DNA of 64,000 nucleotides, from positions 23,815,501-23,879,500 of the forward strand of contig NC_068559.1 in the NCBI RefSeq assembly GCF_022201045.2, in the 5' to 3' direction. The notes under the pieces were generated by a model. The model had not been told where the DNA came from and searched no databases. It saw nothing but the letters and a program-made list of their open reading frames with translations. This DNA comes from Citrus sinensis. Lineage: Eukaryota; Streptophyta; Magnoliopsida; Sapindales; Rutaceae. This document shows, piece after piece, positions 28,201 to 40,800 of this stretch (its first letter is position 1; each line of letters opens with the position of its first letter). The translations under genes were made by a program, and so were the position numbers.

Positions 28201-31200
28201 CTGTTCTTTCTTAAAAAGTGGCGCCCATTTGGTGAATATCAATATTGAATCGTGATCAGTACTTTCCTTTTTGCAGGGTGTATAAACTTTTGAATGTTCT
28301 AGAATTTAACAGCACAAGAAAACGGATGTCAGTAATTGTAAGAGATGAGGAGGGAAAAATACTACTACTTTGTAAAGGTGCTGACAGGTATATGACCATC
28401 TACCTTAAAAACCCCGAAACTTCCACTTTTAGTTCCATTGAAAAAAACCACATAATTCGTTCTTTCTTCTATGCAGTGTCATGTTTGACAGGCTTGCCAA
28501 AAATGGTAGGGATTTCGAAGTTGAGACCAGGGACCATGTAAACAAATATGCTGATGCAGGATTGAGGACCCTGATACTAGCATATCGTGTACTTGATGAA
28601 GAAGAATACAAAGTATTCAATGAAAAATTCAGCGAGGCGAAGAATTCTGTAAGTGCAGATCGTGAAACATTGATTGATGAAGTAACAGAGACAATTGAGA
28701 AGGATCTAGTTCTTCTTGGTGCGACAGCTGTTGAGGACAAACTCCAAAATGGGGTGAGTCAAAAAATGCTAAGGATTATCAAAGTTTTGAACCTGTTCAG
28801 GTACAAGGCATGGGACTCAGGCTTGATTTTTATATTTTTTTTCTGCTTCATAGGTTCCAGACTGCATTGACAAGCTTGCCCAAGCTGGAATTAAAATCTG
28901 GGTTTTGACTGGAGACAAGATGGAGACTGCCATCAATATTGGGTAAGCTGGGTACAACTGTTTATGCTATGCTTTAAGCTGAGTTGTAATAACTTATGAC
29001 TTTTGACAGTCTCTAACTAAAATAAAATAAATTGCAGCTTTGCTTGTAGTTTGCTTAGACCAGGAATGCAGCAGATTATAATTAATTTAGAAACTCCAGA
29101 AATCCTAGCTTTGGAAAAAACAGGAGCGAAGTCTGAAATCACCAAGGTAAAATTACATCTGCTTTCGTCCCCCTCACACCCCCACAGTTGCATTGGGAGA
29201 AAATTTACTTGATGATGAAATTAATGGTTTTGATGAGCAAGGTAGCCAAAAAAGTAAATATAAAAGCCTCCAACACCAAAAGAGCCTAAAGAGATACTCT
29301 TGAGATCCATTTGACAATGTCATGACTGATTTCTGTCCTATTGTACCACACAATAATATGGCTGGTGACTGGTTCATTGTTAATTTTCACTTGATACCCA
29401 CTATGATAGAAATCCTAATATACAATACGTTTTCTGCTTTGTCTTTACTATATTACCCATTATATTCTTATTGCATTATTAGTTGCCAGATTTTCTTTCA
29501 CTGCATCTACGGGTATCTGCCTAGTCATTCCTGATATTGGCATTGATATCGTGAAATTTATCAGTTCTTTCTTGGTCTTTCAGACTCCGTCACTAGGTTT
29601 CTTTCATCATCTACTAGCTCAATATTCTCTCTGCTTGTCCCTAGCTGGTGATATATATCTTGTCTATTAATAAATGAAGGAGATTGCTTTGCTATAGAAT
29701 GCTTTGTTATTATGCATGTACAAGTGAAATTTGCATACCTAAGTTTCCTCATGTTATTGCTTTACATATAAGATGCAAATGGTATGCTTCCATAAATACT
29801 CCGGTAATGTGGGGTTCTCTAAACTGATTTAAACTTGTCAATGTGATGCCAATGATTTGTATGAATCCATCTTTTAGGCATCAAAGGAGAGTGTCCTCCA
29901 TCAGATAAATGAAGGAAAGAATCAGCTGTCAGCATCAGGTGGGAGCTCTGAGGCCTTTGCTTTGATCATTGATGGGAAATCACTTACTTATGCCCTTGAG
30001 GATGATATTAAGAATAAGTTTCTGGAGCTGGCAATTGGGTGTGCATCTGTTATTTGCTGCCGTTCATCACCAAGACAAAAGGCACTGGTGAGTTCATATT
30101 CTGGTAGTGGTAATTCTCTCTATAACTTCATTCAGATTTATTTTCTGATTACACTTATGAAATGTTGTGTACCTTTCTTTAAGGATAATCTTGTTAAATG
30201 ATGAAATTAAATAACGTAGGTTACAAGACTAGTTAAATCTGGAACTGGGAAAACTACATTGGCAATTGGTGATGGTGCCAATGATGTCGGGATGCTTCAA
30301 GAAGCAGATATTGGGATTGGAATCAGTGGTGTTGAAGGGATGCAGGTATTCAACGGATTATTTTACATTTATGGTTTGGTGACGTAAAACTTCATGTGTA
30401 GCCAAATTTCTTATTGTGAACTCTTTTTATTTTCATTTCAGGCGGTTATGTCAAGTGACATTGCAATTGCTCAGTTCCGATATCTGGAACGCTTACTGCT
30501 TGTGCATGGACACTGGTGTTATAGGAGGATCTCATCAATGGTAATGACAATTATCACTTTTAATCCTTATAGTAACCTGGAAGTTCAATATTTTTAGAGA
30601 ACTGGGACAGAGTTCTGTCATGTGCTTGAGATTTGATAACATGATAACTTTGTTTATGTCTTCTTTTGTTGGCAGATTTGCTATTTCTTTTACAAGAACA
30701 TCACATTCGGTTTGTCTGTCTTCTTATATGAGGCCTATACGACATTCTCAGGGCAACCCGCATACAATGATTGGTTTTTGTCACTTTATAATGTCTTCTT
30801 TACATCCCTTCCGGTGATTGCTCTGGGTGTTTTCGATCAGGACGTATCTGCAAGATTCTGTCTCAAGGTAGGCCCTCCAGCACAATATGTAGACTCCATT
30901 TTATTTTCATTTTTGTTATTTAACCAAAAAGGAAAAATTCTTGTCTTCCTCTCATTTCCTGATATGTGTGAGTACAACTTATGTGCACATGCATGCTTAA
31001 CCCAACACTTTGGCTTAGCTTATTCTTTTATATCTTCTGTGGGGTGTCTAGAACTCAGTACCTAATTGCACATCCACATCAGTCTTGAAAACGTGCCTCA
31101 GGTGTCCGATTGAGCAAATATACCACTGGTGGCTTTAACCAAGTCATATTAAAGTGTTATTTATTCAGTTGTTAGCTATTAACTTTTAATTAACCATCTT

Positions 31201-32068
31201 ATTTGTTAGAGAGAGTGAACATATCGAGCTACATGAAACCAAAATTTACTTTTGAAACCTTAAATGACCATAATGTTGTACCCATGGTTATGATGATGAT
31301 GCACCCAAAGTCCCCATAGTTGCTGGTGCAACATTTTTGTATCATTTGACATGCTACTGTGTTTTGATCAAATGGTTATACGAGGATCATTCATTTTTTG
31401 TCCTTTTTTAACAATGGCAGTTTCCTCTACTTTACCAAGAAGGGGTGCAAAATGTCCTCTTCAGCTGGCGTCGGATATTTGGTTGGATGTTTAATGGGCT
31501 GTACAGTGCCATTATCATTTTCTTCTTCTGTAAGAAAGCAATGGAGCATCAGGCATTCAACGATGATGGGAAAACTGTTGGAAGGGATATTTTCGGTGCT
31601 ACAATGTATACATGCATTGTCTGGGTTGTGAACTTGCAGTTGGCACTCGCAATTAGCTACTTCACTCTTATACAACACATTTTCATCTGGGGTTCAATTG
31701 CTCTGTGGTATCTTTTTATGTTGGCATATGGGGCCATTACTCCTACCCATTCTACCAACGCTTACAAAGTCTTCATTGAAGCCCTTGCACCTGCTCCTTT
31801 GTTCTGGCTGGTCACGCTCTTCGTGGTGATCTCTACCCTAATCCCATACTTCGCATACTCTGCAATCCAGATGAGGTTCTTCCCCATGTATCATGGGATG
31901 ATACAGTGGATAAGGCATGAAGGGCAATCAAATGATCCTGAGTACTGTGATATGGTGAGGCAAAGATCAATTCGGCCAACCACTGTGGGTTCCACAGCTC
32001 GTTTTTCTAGAAGAAGTAATCGTGTAAATGATAGAAATCAAAATGGGAACCCAATGAGCAGCTCGTGA
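25216..32068 (+). CDS. ALA9: P4-type ATPase, phospholipid flippase (ALA9-12 group)
   Basis: Eleven exons (25216-25608, 26303-27651, 28277-28387, 28477-28753, 28854-28942, 29038-29146, 29878-30087, 30220-30345, 30442-30540, 30676-30867, 31421-32068) join in phase to 1200 residues, the family length. Motifs in order: actuator DGET (195-198); the P4-specific PISL in TM4 (Pro373) where ion pumps differ; phosphorylation site DKTGTLT (Asp426); nucleotide-binding SPDEAA and KGAD (about 614); TGDK; and GDGAND (about 863-868). A hydrophobic C-terminal domain of several membrane spans ends in a basic, Asn/Ser-rich tail. These enzymes move aminophospholipids and related lipids to the cytosolic leaflet with ALIS (CDC50) subunits and support vesicle formation. 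Membership of the ALA9/10/11/12 clade is confident; ALA9 itself rests on length and overall resemblance only. Confidence 0.95.
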
Positions 32069-34134
32069 TAAACATTGCCTCTCAACAAATGAGGGTTGTA
32101 TATATCTGCCCAGAAATCTCTGCTCCTGTATATGACTGTATTGAACTATAGGTGGTTTTTCCGATAGAAAAGTATGCCCCTTTAGAGCATAGATGATTGT
32201 ACAGAAGCCTTTTTCAGCTGTAGCATAATGCTGGATGGGTAGAAGAGGCCCTAGTTGCTGTATTTTTTTGTTCTTTTGAGGTCACACTTACACGTGTATT
32301 TTTTGCATCTTGTAGTAGCTACGAAATGTATTTATTAGATTTTAGAGTTTGAATAAGAAAATTAAGTTGACTTTGATGTTGGCAGACGCTTCGTGCCGGG
32401 AAAAGAGATTTTTATTTCGAGATTGCTCATGCTTTGTATATGAAAGGAGATTATTGTGTTCTGATCTGAGACTTCTCCGCCTACAGAGTTGTTTGCACAC
32501 TTTTCAAATAGGTAGAATTTGGACAGAGTAAAAAAATGAGGCGTCTAAATAATAATATACAACTTCGAAGTTTGTAATGATATATTTCATGATTTAGGAC
32601 CTCAAAAGTCCTTTCAAGTCGTATTTTTGGCCCTTATTTTTGGTACTAGCTCAATACCCTAACCGGTTTCATTAATGCATCTGGGAAAAGATGGTAACTC
32701 ATTGGTATAAATTATGTCTTTATAGTTTTCATGAAGGCCTCATAAGGTATGAAATTATGGCAAAGAATCATATTAAATTGGGTACACTGGTATTTTAATA
32801 AAGGTTGCTGATTTTCTAGATTCATTTCACTTGGAAATCTCCAGGTTGGGCAACCCTTAAAATTGACCATCTACAATTTATATATATATAAAAAACAATA
32901 GAATGTCTTTGGACGTTACTTGGGAAGTACAGCTATCAAATTATTTTATGCATCACATAATATATATAGCAAAATAAAACACGAGCAAACAGAATTAGAT
33001 AAGTTGCATATAATATGTTGTTTCGAAACTTCGTGATGAGAAAAGCAAAGACTCACAGCAAAATTGCATCGATTTCTCTGTTGAGTTTCGGCTAAATTCC
33101 ATTGTTTAGGGCCTAAACGGTCTCTTGAAGGCATTTCAGTTAATTCCCCATTTTTTCTTCTATGCTATTCATCAAGAGTGCCAGTTACATCAACACATTT
33201 GAGAAAGATTTCGTATCCCACAGCCTATAACTAGGTAGAAAAAATCAATATTATGCCAGCATGGCTTCAGAATTTTCCTGTCCAAACGGCGCCCAAAAAC
33301 ATAAGCTGGATTGTCTCAACGCTTAAATTAAGAGATTTCTTAAGTTACACGCATGTAACTTATAATTCTCTCACATAAATAATGAGTGAGCTCACATCAT
33401 TCACTATTTATATATATAAATAATGAGTAGGTCCACACCATTCACTATTTATATAAAATGATTATAAATTACATGCACGTAACTTAATATTAACCTTAAA
33501 TCAAATACAGTTGAAATATACGCACCCACCAGAATAGAATAAGTCCCAATCACAAGTCAATGAGAAAATTGATGATACAACCAAATGCAGCAACCAGCAC
33601 GTACAACAGAATATTCTTCGACGTCAATTAAAAAAAAAAAAAATCAAACACAATAGAATATAAGGATCACGTCCTCTCTTGAATTGATGTTAAGAAATTC
33701 TGTTAATATGATTGGTGATTAATAAATTAAAAAAAATAATTAAATTTTAATCTTTCACTAATTCTAAAACATAATAACACAAAATTTATAAAAAAATTAA
33801 GAATAGAGAATCTTGATCCAGGATTATAATTAAAAGGGAATATGCAAGTTGTGTCGATAATTGTCTCTTCTTTCTCTTCTCAAATTATACAATGTCGATA
33901 ATAGAGAGAGCTGCACGCCTCACTTTCCTCCTATGCTTTCTATCAAGATCTCAAGAAACGATCCTATTTTTTTTTTTTAAAAAAAAAACAAACCAACAAA
34001 ATTACTCAAAAGGGTCCATCACATCAAACTTGATAACAATTATACGTAGTTCTTGTGATGCAAATTAACTAATTTACATATCGACGACATCAAACCCCGT
34101 ATTTTTTTAATTATTTAACGTACCCTGCTGCAGC
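32069..34134. other. Intergenic between convergent flippase and CML genes
   Basis: The flippase 3' UTR probably occupies the first 200-300 bases (T-rich stretch and AATAAG near 32350). No coding sequence was seen after that. A palindromic MITE lies at 33339-33488; the rest is AT-rich with A and T tracts. Confidence 0.6.
33339..33488. mobile_element. Small near-perfect palindromic MITE
   Basis: The left end TTAAGTTACACGCATGTAACTT pairs with the complement of the right end (ACATGCACGTAACTTAA). The internal AATAATGAGTGAGCTCACATCATTCACTATTT also pairs with its inverted copy AATAATGAGTAGGTCCACACCATTCAC. TTAA flanks may be the target site. The transcript would fold into one long hairpin. Confidence 0.7.
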
Positions 34135-34626
34135 CTACGCAAGCTTAAGGCCGAGAAAGTCGGCAGCAGACTTTGCCATAATGGTAGCGAACTCATTAAA
34201 ACTAATGACACCGTCGCCATTGGTGTCGGCCTCCCTCATCATCTCCGATAGCTCGCCGTACGTCAAAGGGTGGCCCATTTTGGCCATGGAGCCCGCGAGC
34301 TCGGCCGCAGTGATTTGGCCGTTGCCGTCGCGATCGAAGGACCGAAAGACCTCCATGAGTTGTTCTTGGTTGACCAAGACTTGCTCGCTGATGTCGGGGA
34401 GTATCAGAGCAACCAATTCATCGAATTCGACGAGGCCGTTGCGGTTGGAATCCATGTCGGCCAACAAAATGTGCAGCTGGTCGCCGGTTGGCTTGAGCCC
34501 CAGGGCACGCAGGAGTGCGGCCAGTTCCAGCTGCGTGAGGCTGCCGTCCGAGTCCATGTCGAAACGCATGAATATGTCTTTGAGCTGCTTCAGTTGCTCC
34601 GATTGAACTGTTTCCATCACCGTCAT
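34135..34626 (-). CDS. CML16: Calmodulin-like protein, four EF hands (CML15/16-like)
   Basis: A single 163-codon exon. Four EF-hand loops are visible: residues 23-34 (DMDSDGSLTQLE), 59-70 (DSNRNGLVEFDE), 98-109 (DRDGNGQITAAE) and 134-145 (DTNGDGVISFNE). Each has acidic residues at positions 1 and 12, so all four should bind calcium. The N-terminal helix (QLKQLKDIFMRF) and the end AKSAADFLGLKLA match plant CML15/16 rather than true calmodulin. It acts as a cytosolic calcium sensor; partners are unknown. There is a second in-frame Met at position 4. The coding region is much more GC-rich than its surroundings, as is common for intronless CML genes. Confidence 0.93.
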   Translation of the reverse strand: MTVMETVQSEQLKQLKDIFMRFDMDSDGSLTQLELAALLRALGLKPTGDQLHILLADMDSNRNGLVEFDELVALILPDISEQVLVNQEQLMEVFRSFDRDGNGQITAAELAGSMAKMGHPLTYGELSEMMREADTNGDGVISFNEFATIMAKSAADFLGLKLA

Positions 34627-36355
34627 TGTTGATTAAAGAAAGAAAGAAAAAATACGATTCAAGAAGAAAAAAAGGTTGTGTTTTGTGTTTGTTTAAGACA
34701 CGGGGCTCTCTCTGTGTTGTGTTGTGTTGGGTTGCGTTTGCGCTTCTTTTTTGTAATAATGTTGGAATGGTTCAAAAAGAAAGCGCGTTGAATTGTAATG
34801 ATGAATATGTGTATTAGCGCGTGATGATGGCAGTAGTGATAAATGCAAATAATGGCAACTTAAAATTAAGGAATAAAGAACATTTCCATAACGTCCAAAA
34901 TTAGGGTCAATTTAGCCACTAAGATTTATTCTAATGACTAGAACTCATACTTTATAATTGCGAGGATATAAGTTTGAACTCTCATAATATATTATAGAGA
35001 GTTTATTTTTATTTTTTAATTTAAGTGAAAATAATTTTATTTTAAAAGTGAGCCGAGTGGACGGCTCTTAAATATTAAAGAAAAAAATATGAGTGAAAAG
35101 TATGTCTTGTGCCTAAATATTAAAAAGTATAAAAATTTAAGTTATGCTATGTAAAATTTATATTACAGGGAGTTTAATTTTCTTCTTTAAATTAAATAAA
35201 CATAATTTTTTTTTTCAAAATATGAATGGAGTAGACGTTTCTTAAATATTAGAGAGAAAAATATGAATGGAGTGAATGTCTCTTGAATATTAAAAAGAAT
35301 GTAAAAATTTAGATTATGGTATATAAGATTTATAAATTAATCCCAATAATTATTAGATTATAAATATCAATACACTAATCTCATAAAATATAAATTATAA
35401 TATGAGTAATGTCTCATGTAATTTAAAAAAAATTAGGGTCAATTTATAAGAGTAACCTCTTCAATATGTATTTTTCTTATTATTATTTTTTATTATTTAA
35501 CCCAACGGCAATTTAGTTTTTTTTTTCGATTTAAAAAAATAATTTTCTATTTTTTTAACACAAAAATAAATGAATATTTTGAATATATAAGTTTCCAAAA
35601 TAGGATTAGATAGGTTACTGATAGGCAATCAATGGCTAATTGACAGGAGATCAATAAATACTTGATTATGTCAAGCGCCCAACGCATAAACAATCGACAC
35701 TTGTTAATCGCTTGTCTATCAGGATAGATGATTTAGCGGCATTCATTATCCGCAAATGCCGTGTTTAATAATATGTTGCACCGATTTGATAGCCCTGCAT
35801 ATGATGTGCATGTCCTGGCTGCCTGTCGGTGACATCCAATCAATTATTATTTCTTATTTATAAAAATTAATAACATGTTACCAGTGACCACCTGGAAGCA
35901 GAATGTAGATAGATGCATAAGAACAGGTTGATTAAAATATAATGGGTTCATTTATACTGGTTCGTTAATTAGCCCAAGCTTTGAATGGACAATGTCAGCT
36001 CATGCAGTTGAAGAACATGGAGGAGGGTGCTTGTATGCTTATGAATTTGCAGTTTTCCTTTTAGCCTATAGATTGGAGTTTATTCGTGTGCTCTTATCTT
36101 TTAATTTTTATTATTTTAAAAGTGCAGAAAATGAGAGCAGTACGTTAAACATGATGAGTATATTTATTTGGTTTGATATAATATTTGGCATGAGTTTATT
36201 CAAAGTAACCATTTTTTTTTTCTTTGTCACTCAACTGTTGGTATAAATCTATAAACAATAATTAAAGCCTAATCGAATAATTGCCTTGTCTCCAAAGACG
36301 CCTGCAGTGGAATTAATTTGATGCAGATAAACAATATTGGGGGCATACTGATGAT
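34627..36355. other. Intergenic with a SINE-like insertion
   Basis: The first few hundred bases should be the CML promoter (GA-rich then GT-rich; no clear TATA). The SINE-like element at 34915-35428 fills much of the middle. From 35450 to 36355 no gene, RNA or repeat was recognised; an 84-codon plus-strand frame at 35992 looks like chance. Confidence 0.6.
34915..35428 (+). mobile_element. SINE-like retroposon with perfect 18-bp target duplication
   Basis: AAAATTAGGGTCAATTTA occurs at 34897-34914 and again at 35429-35446, bracketing a 514-bp element whose right end is an A-tract. The head contains a degenerate B-box-like AGTTTGAACTC (about 34971). The body (GAATGGAGTAGACGTTTCTT, AAATATTA) matches the SINE at 51008-51310 read on its minus strand. 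The element is longer than usual because about 190 bp of the body is tandemly duplicated. Confidence 0.8.
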
Positions 36356-36814
36356 TTATGAGGTATCATATGAATAGCTAACTACTTCAACAACTTCAAA
36401 TTGCACAACACTTTGATCAAACTCCTGTGGGGCTGAGGGGCTTCTTGAATTATCCCTACCCCAGAAGCTTCCGAATGCAAACTCACCCCTCTGAGAAAAT
36501 TCTTCCAACGCCTTCTCAACTTCTTGCATACAACTGGAAAGCCCTTCAAGTTGAACACCGCTGCAGCTTCCAGAATGGTCACCTTGAACATGGAATTCCC
36601 AGGACTTATTTTGATATCGAACCTTCAACGTTTCAATCATCTTCCCTTCCTTCCTTCTGTGCCTAATCAGCTTCTTCTTTGCATATTGTTTCGTCTTTCG
36701 AATGATCTTGTATGGAAGTCTGAGCACGACGAAGATCAGGACTTGAAGGATCAAGCATTGGCAGCAACAGGAAATAACAACACAATCGGCGGCAAGCGTG
36801 TTCCAATCTTCCAT
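36356..36814 (-). CDS. Small Cys-rich membrane-associated protein, unknown function
   Basis: A 152-codon intronless frame. The N-terminus carries a cysteine cluster (SCCCQC, residues 15-20) leading into a hydrophobic segment (LILQVLIFVVL, about 21-31) and then a strongly basic stretch (KIIRKTKQYAKKKLIRHRRK). This pattern suggests one membrane anchor or lipidated cysteines facing a basic cytosolic flank. The C-terminal half is hydrophilic with acidic and Ser residues and no motif I can name. It resembles a conserved plant protein of unknown function, but I cannot assign a role. The opposite strand also has open frames, which I take to be shadows. Reality of the gene rests on length, the composed N-terminus and a plausible start. 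Confidence 0.7.
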   Translation of the reverse strand: MEDWNTLAADCVVISCCCQCLILQVLIFVVLRLPYKIIRKTKQYAKKKLIRHRRKEGKMIETLKVRYQNKSWEFHVQGDHSGSCSGVQLEGLSSCMQEVEKALEEFSQRGEFAFGSFWGRDNSRSPSAPQEFDQSVVQFEVVEVVSYSYDTS

Positions 36815-37869
36815 ACCTGCCTCTGATTGAAGAAGTTGGGTGAAGAAAACTGGTGAATAGAAGCCATGCCTTGTTAAAAGAATGGGTCCCTTCTCCTATT
36901 GAGAGGTATTGTAAAGTGTAAAGCAAAACGAATGATGAGTAGCAAAGCTAAAGAATACGGTGGCAAAAGCAATTAGTCATACATAAGCCACGACTTCAAA
37001 TTATATTACACGTTGGATTGCCAAGAAATGAAACCATTGCTTTCAAGTTGGTCTAACAAATATTATATAATATTTAAAGTTAAGGAATTATTAAGCTGTC
37101 CTACTAAGATATCTTGAATCCTACTTTTCAAAGTGAAACAGTGAAGTTTTGAATTGTCATGCAGCTGTATTTCAAGGTAAGGTCTCTATCCCTAGGATTG
37201 GTATATATTAAGAATAAACTAACTCCCATCTGCGATAATTTGCCTTCATTAGTTCATTTCTGGCATTCACACATACATAATCAGTCAATTCAAGGTACCC
37301 AATGTTTCATAATGAGCATTTCAAAATTGTTACAATGAAAATCATGCTGCCTCCCAAGTTTTTCTTCTGATATTGTTCTTTTCTTTTCTTAAAACCCTAG
37401 TGGGCAGGTTTAGTTTCATGTTATAGTTTCTGTCACCCTATTACCAACATATCTTTACTTTGTATACTTAAATATACAAGAGATGTGAAATGGTTGCCTC
37501 CCAGCGGTTGTACAGATTTTGAGGAAATATAGATTGAAGAAGGAAAAAGGAAGAATACTACTATAAAGAGCTTTATTAACACCATAAACACAAACATTGC
37601 TGTAACAAAATTTGGCAGAGGGTAGTTACAAGGTCAAAGAATTGCTCTAATCTGGTGTAAACTATGACAGAGCCTACTTACAAGTATTGAGGGTTTGGAA
37701 AATCAATCTCTGTGATTGATGCAGGTGATTACAGATACAGGACGTAATCCTGTCTTAGCCGATCCACCTCTGCAAAGTGAACTGGAAGTCTGGAATATGG
37801 CTCCATTTTGGCTTGAAAAACCCTCCAGCTTTTAAGATGAAGAGATCTCTAACAGTATTTACCATTCTC
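36815..37869. other. Intergenic between the Cys-rich protein promoter and PERK 3' end
   Basis: No ORF with features, RNA gene or repeat was recognised. The right third is presumably the PERK 3' UTR. Confidence 0.55.
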
Positions 37870-40800
37870 TCAACTATCCAAGCTGCCTTGGGTGAAAAAA
37901 TCTGTACTGTAATTTTGACTACCGAACGCCATCCTCCGAAACCATCTAATTTCTGCAGATTGCTGAGCTGAGTTAAAAACCTCACTTTCACCCACTTTCA
38001 TTCCATTGTTTAGATCTGAAGCAGCTAAACTATCAAAGACTCTGACAACCTGAGAGCATTAACATGGTAAGAACAATGTGCCTGACTAAGCCATCTCCAA
38101 ACAATTATTGAGTTGGTTGGAAAAATATAAGTTTATTACCTGTCCCATCCGTGGTCTCTTGGCAGCTGAATGCCGCACACAGGCCGCAGCAGCCTCAATC
38201 ATCCGAAACATTTCACCCTCAACATAGTTTTCTCCAAGCCTTGGATCAGCTAAATTGTCAAATTCCTCATTCTCCAGTGCATGACTAAGCAAAGGTCGAG
38301 CCTGCAAGATATAATAAGCCTTTCGTCAGAATGGATTAGCTCTTGAAAATTATAGTTGCTCCTCTGAATAGGATTTGGACCATTTCACAGGGAATTTTGT
38401 TTTCAAACCCATACGACTCATTCCTAAGACATCTAAGATATGCATAGATGCCATGTGCATATGTGTGAGATTCACAACCTTCACTAAAGAGAAAAATATG
38501 TCATGTCCAAAGAATAATGGTAGTGCCTCTTTTACATATGTCAAAAAATCCGAGCCTGTGAAAGAGGCAAAGAAGTAGCCAAATGTATCTATACTTTTTT
38601 TTATTTTTTTCCTCTTTTTTGGTGGATTTATTCCTTCATTGTCACTGTTGAGGATATACATAAAAGCAGAATCACAAAGAAATATAAAATCAGTTATTTC
38701 ATGATTAATCAAATTAAAATTGCAAAACCCACAGAGATTTTCAAGCAGATGTAATATTTTACAAGGTCTCATTTCAAGAGCACCGAACCTAAAATTCTGA
38801 CAGAAGCTTTCTCGCTAGCAGCATCCTTTGACATAAAACTAACCAAGTCATAAGAAAAGGGTACACAGTATAACAAAAGCTTTTACCATATTATCAAAAT
38901 CAAGCAAAGTGACTTACAATCAAAGTCAAAAGATTTAGTTTAATAGACCATTTATGCATCCCTACCCTGTTTAGAAGATTGAGTTTGAATTTTGTTGACA
39001 AAGGAAGACAAGTTTAAACAAGATTTTGGCATCTATCAAATTTACCCATTCAACTAGACTCTCATCTCCCAAGGGTTGGGATGCATCGACGGGCTTCCGG
39101 CCGGTAATTAGCTCCAAAAGCACAACTCCAAATGAGAATACATCAGATTTCTCAGTTAACTTGCCACTTGATGCATATTCAGGGGCCATGTATCTGTAAA
39201 ACCAATTGGAATAATTAGAGGCATAAGACAATTGTCACATGTTTTGCAACTTTGCTACCACAACTAGAAGAGCTCTCAAAAAGGTCTTATCCTGGAGTAT
39301 CTATTTATCACAGAAACTACTTTACCCGAAAGTTCCCATAACGCGAGTCGTGACATGTGTATTTGCATCAAGAGCTAACTTGGCAAGCCCGAAGTCTGAA
39401 ACCTGTAAGGTCAAAAACCATGTACTGTAAGACTATATGGAAAAGAGAAAAATGTAGCTTGAGAAAAGATAAGCAGAGCATACTTGAGCCTCAAAGTTGT
39501 TATCTAGAAGAATATTCGATGACTTGATATCTCTGTGAATAATACGAGGATGACCTGATATATGTAAAAAAAATAAATAAACAATATAATCAACAAACAT
39601 GGATTATATAACAAGGAAATAAATCAATAGATCTTCTCATTAAATGTCTTATCCCTAAAGAAAGAGCACTTATAGATTGAACATCCAGTGGCTTTCTATT
39701 TTATTAATTTTGGCTAGTTTGTTTTGGCCAAAAGAAGCATACATGGCTAAAATAACGATGTGTCTGCTATTTTAATCAAGGTAACATTATCTGCATGCTT
39801 CTATCGAAGAACATCCATGAGTGCAAGGAGATAATTGTAGATTAAGATCTAGATTGTTGAAAAAATAGGTAATGGAAACAAAGAAAGGGTATGAGAAGCT
39901 GTCATAATTTTGTACCTAATGGGAAGGTCAAATAATGTGTCAATTAGTCCCCTCTGCGGTCTGCTATCAGAAAAAAGAAATGGTATGAGAAGTTGTCATA
40001 ATTTTGTACCCAACGAGAAGGTCAAATAATGTGTCACTTAGTCTGCTTTGCAGTCTGCTATCAGTAAAAAGAAAAGGTATGAGAAGTTGTCATAATTTTG
40101 TACCTAATGAGAAGGTCAAATAATGTGTCAATTGGTCCCACTTTATCGGTCTGCTATCAGAAAGTAGTCAAATTCAAGACAGATGATAGTTTGCCTTATG
40201 TTCAACTGTTACCACTAAGCAGCTAGTTTAGGGAAAAGACTTTTTGCTTTTCCCTCAACTTTCCAGTTGGACCAAATTCAGTTCTCAGTTACAGACACCA
40301 AAGGAGTAACCGATTGTTAGATATTCTCCCACAAACTTGAACTGAACAATGATCATCTCATGCTCAATCCGACATCATTGTCTAAACAATTATTAATGTG
40401 TGTCCAGACCAAGCCATTGTATCCGTCTGTCAAAACACAAATTTTCTCACACTATCTTAAAAGTGGAGTCAGTAAAATTTGCTAAACTAATACATTAAAA
40501 CAGGTACAGTAAATTTTGCTAAAGGAATACTTTAAAACAGGTAAGTAGTGCCCCTCTCAAATCTTCTATTAAGGAATAGCTTAAAACAGGTAAGTAATGC
40601 CCCTAACAATCTCTATTCATGGATCTCCCTTCCCTACAAAGCGGTTTGAAACTCAGTTTTGTTCATGCAATCCAATAGCTTGATATACAATGGTCAATTG
40701 CTAGAGCCACTAGACAGATTTGAGAGGTCTGGAAAGCTGAAGAACCACCAGAAGATACTTTGTGGGTGGATAAATTTCTACCTGCTATGGTTGAAGTAGA

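Noticed and set aside
29174..29752. Several 60-70 codon frames in a flippase intron
   Set aside because: They lie between well-supported exons at 29146 and 29878 and have no features.
34181..34632. Two open frames of over 100 codons opposite the CML gene
   Set aside because: They are shadows caused by the high GC content of the EF-hand gene; no domains.
36427..36826. Plus-strand frames of 79 and 100 codons opposite the Cys-rich protein
   Set aside because: No recognisable features, and the minus-strand product has a coherent N-terminal architecture.
39888..40165. Regular repeats that could suggest a CRISPR-like array
   Set aside because: The 94-bp units are contiguous tandem copies without unique spacers, inside an intron of a plant gene.
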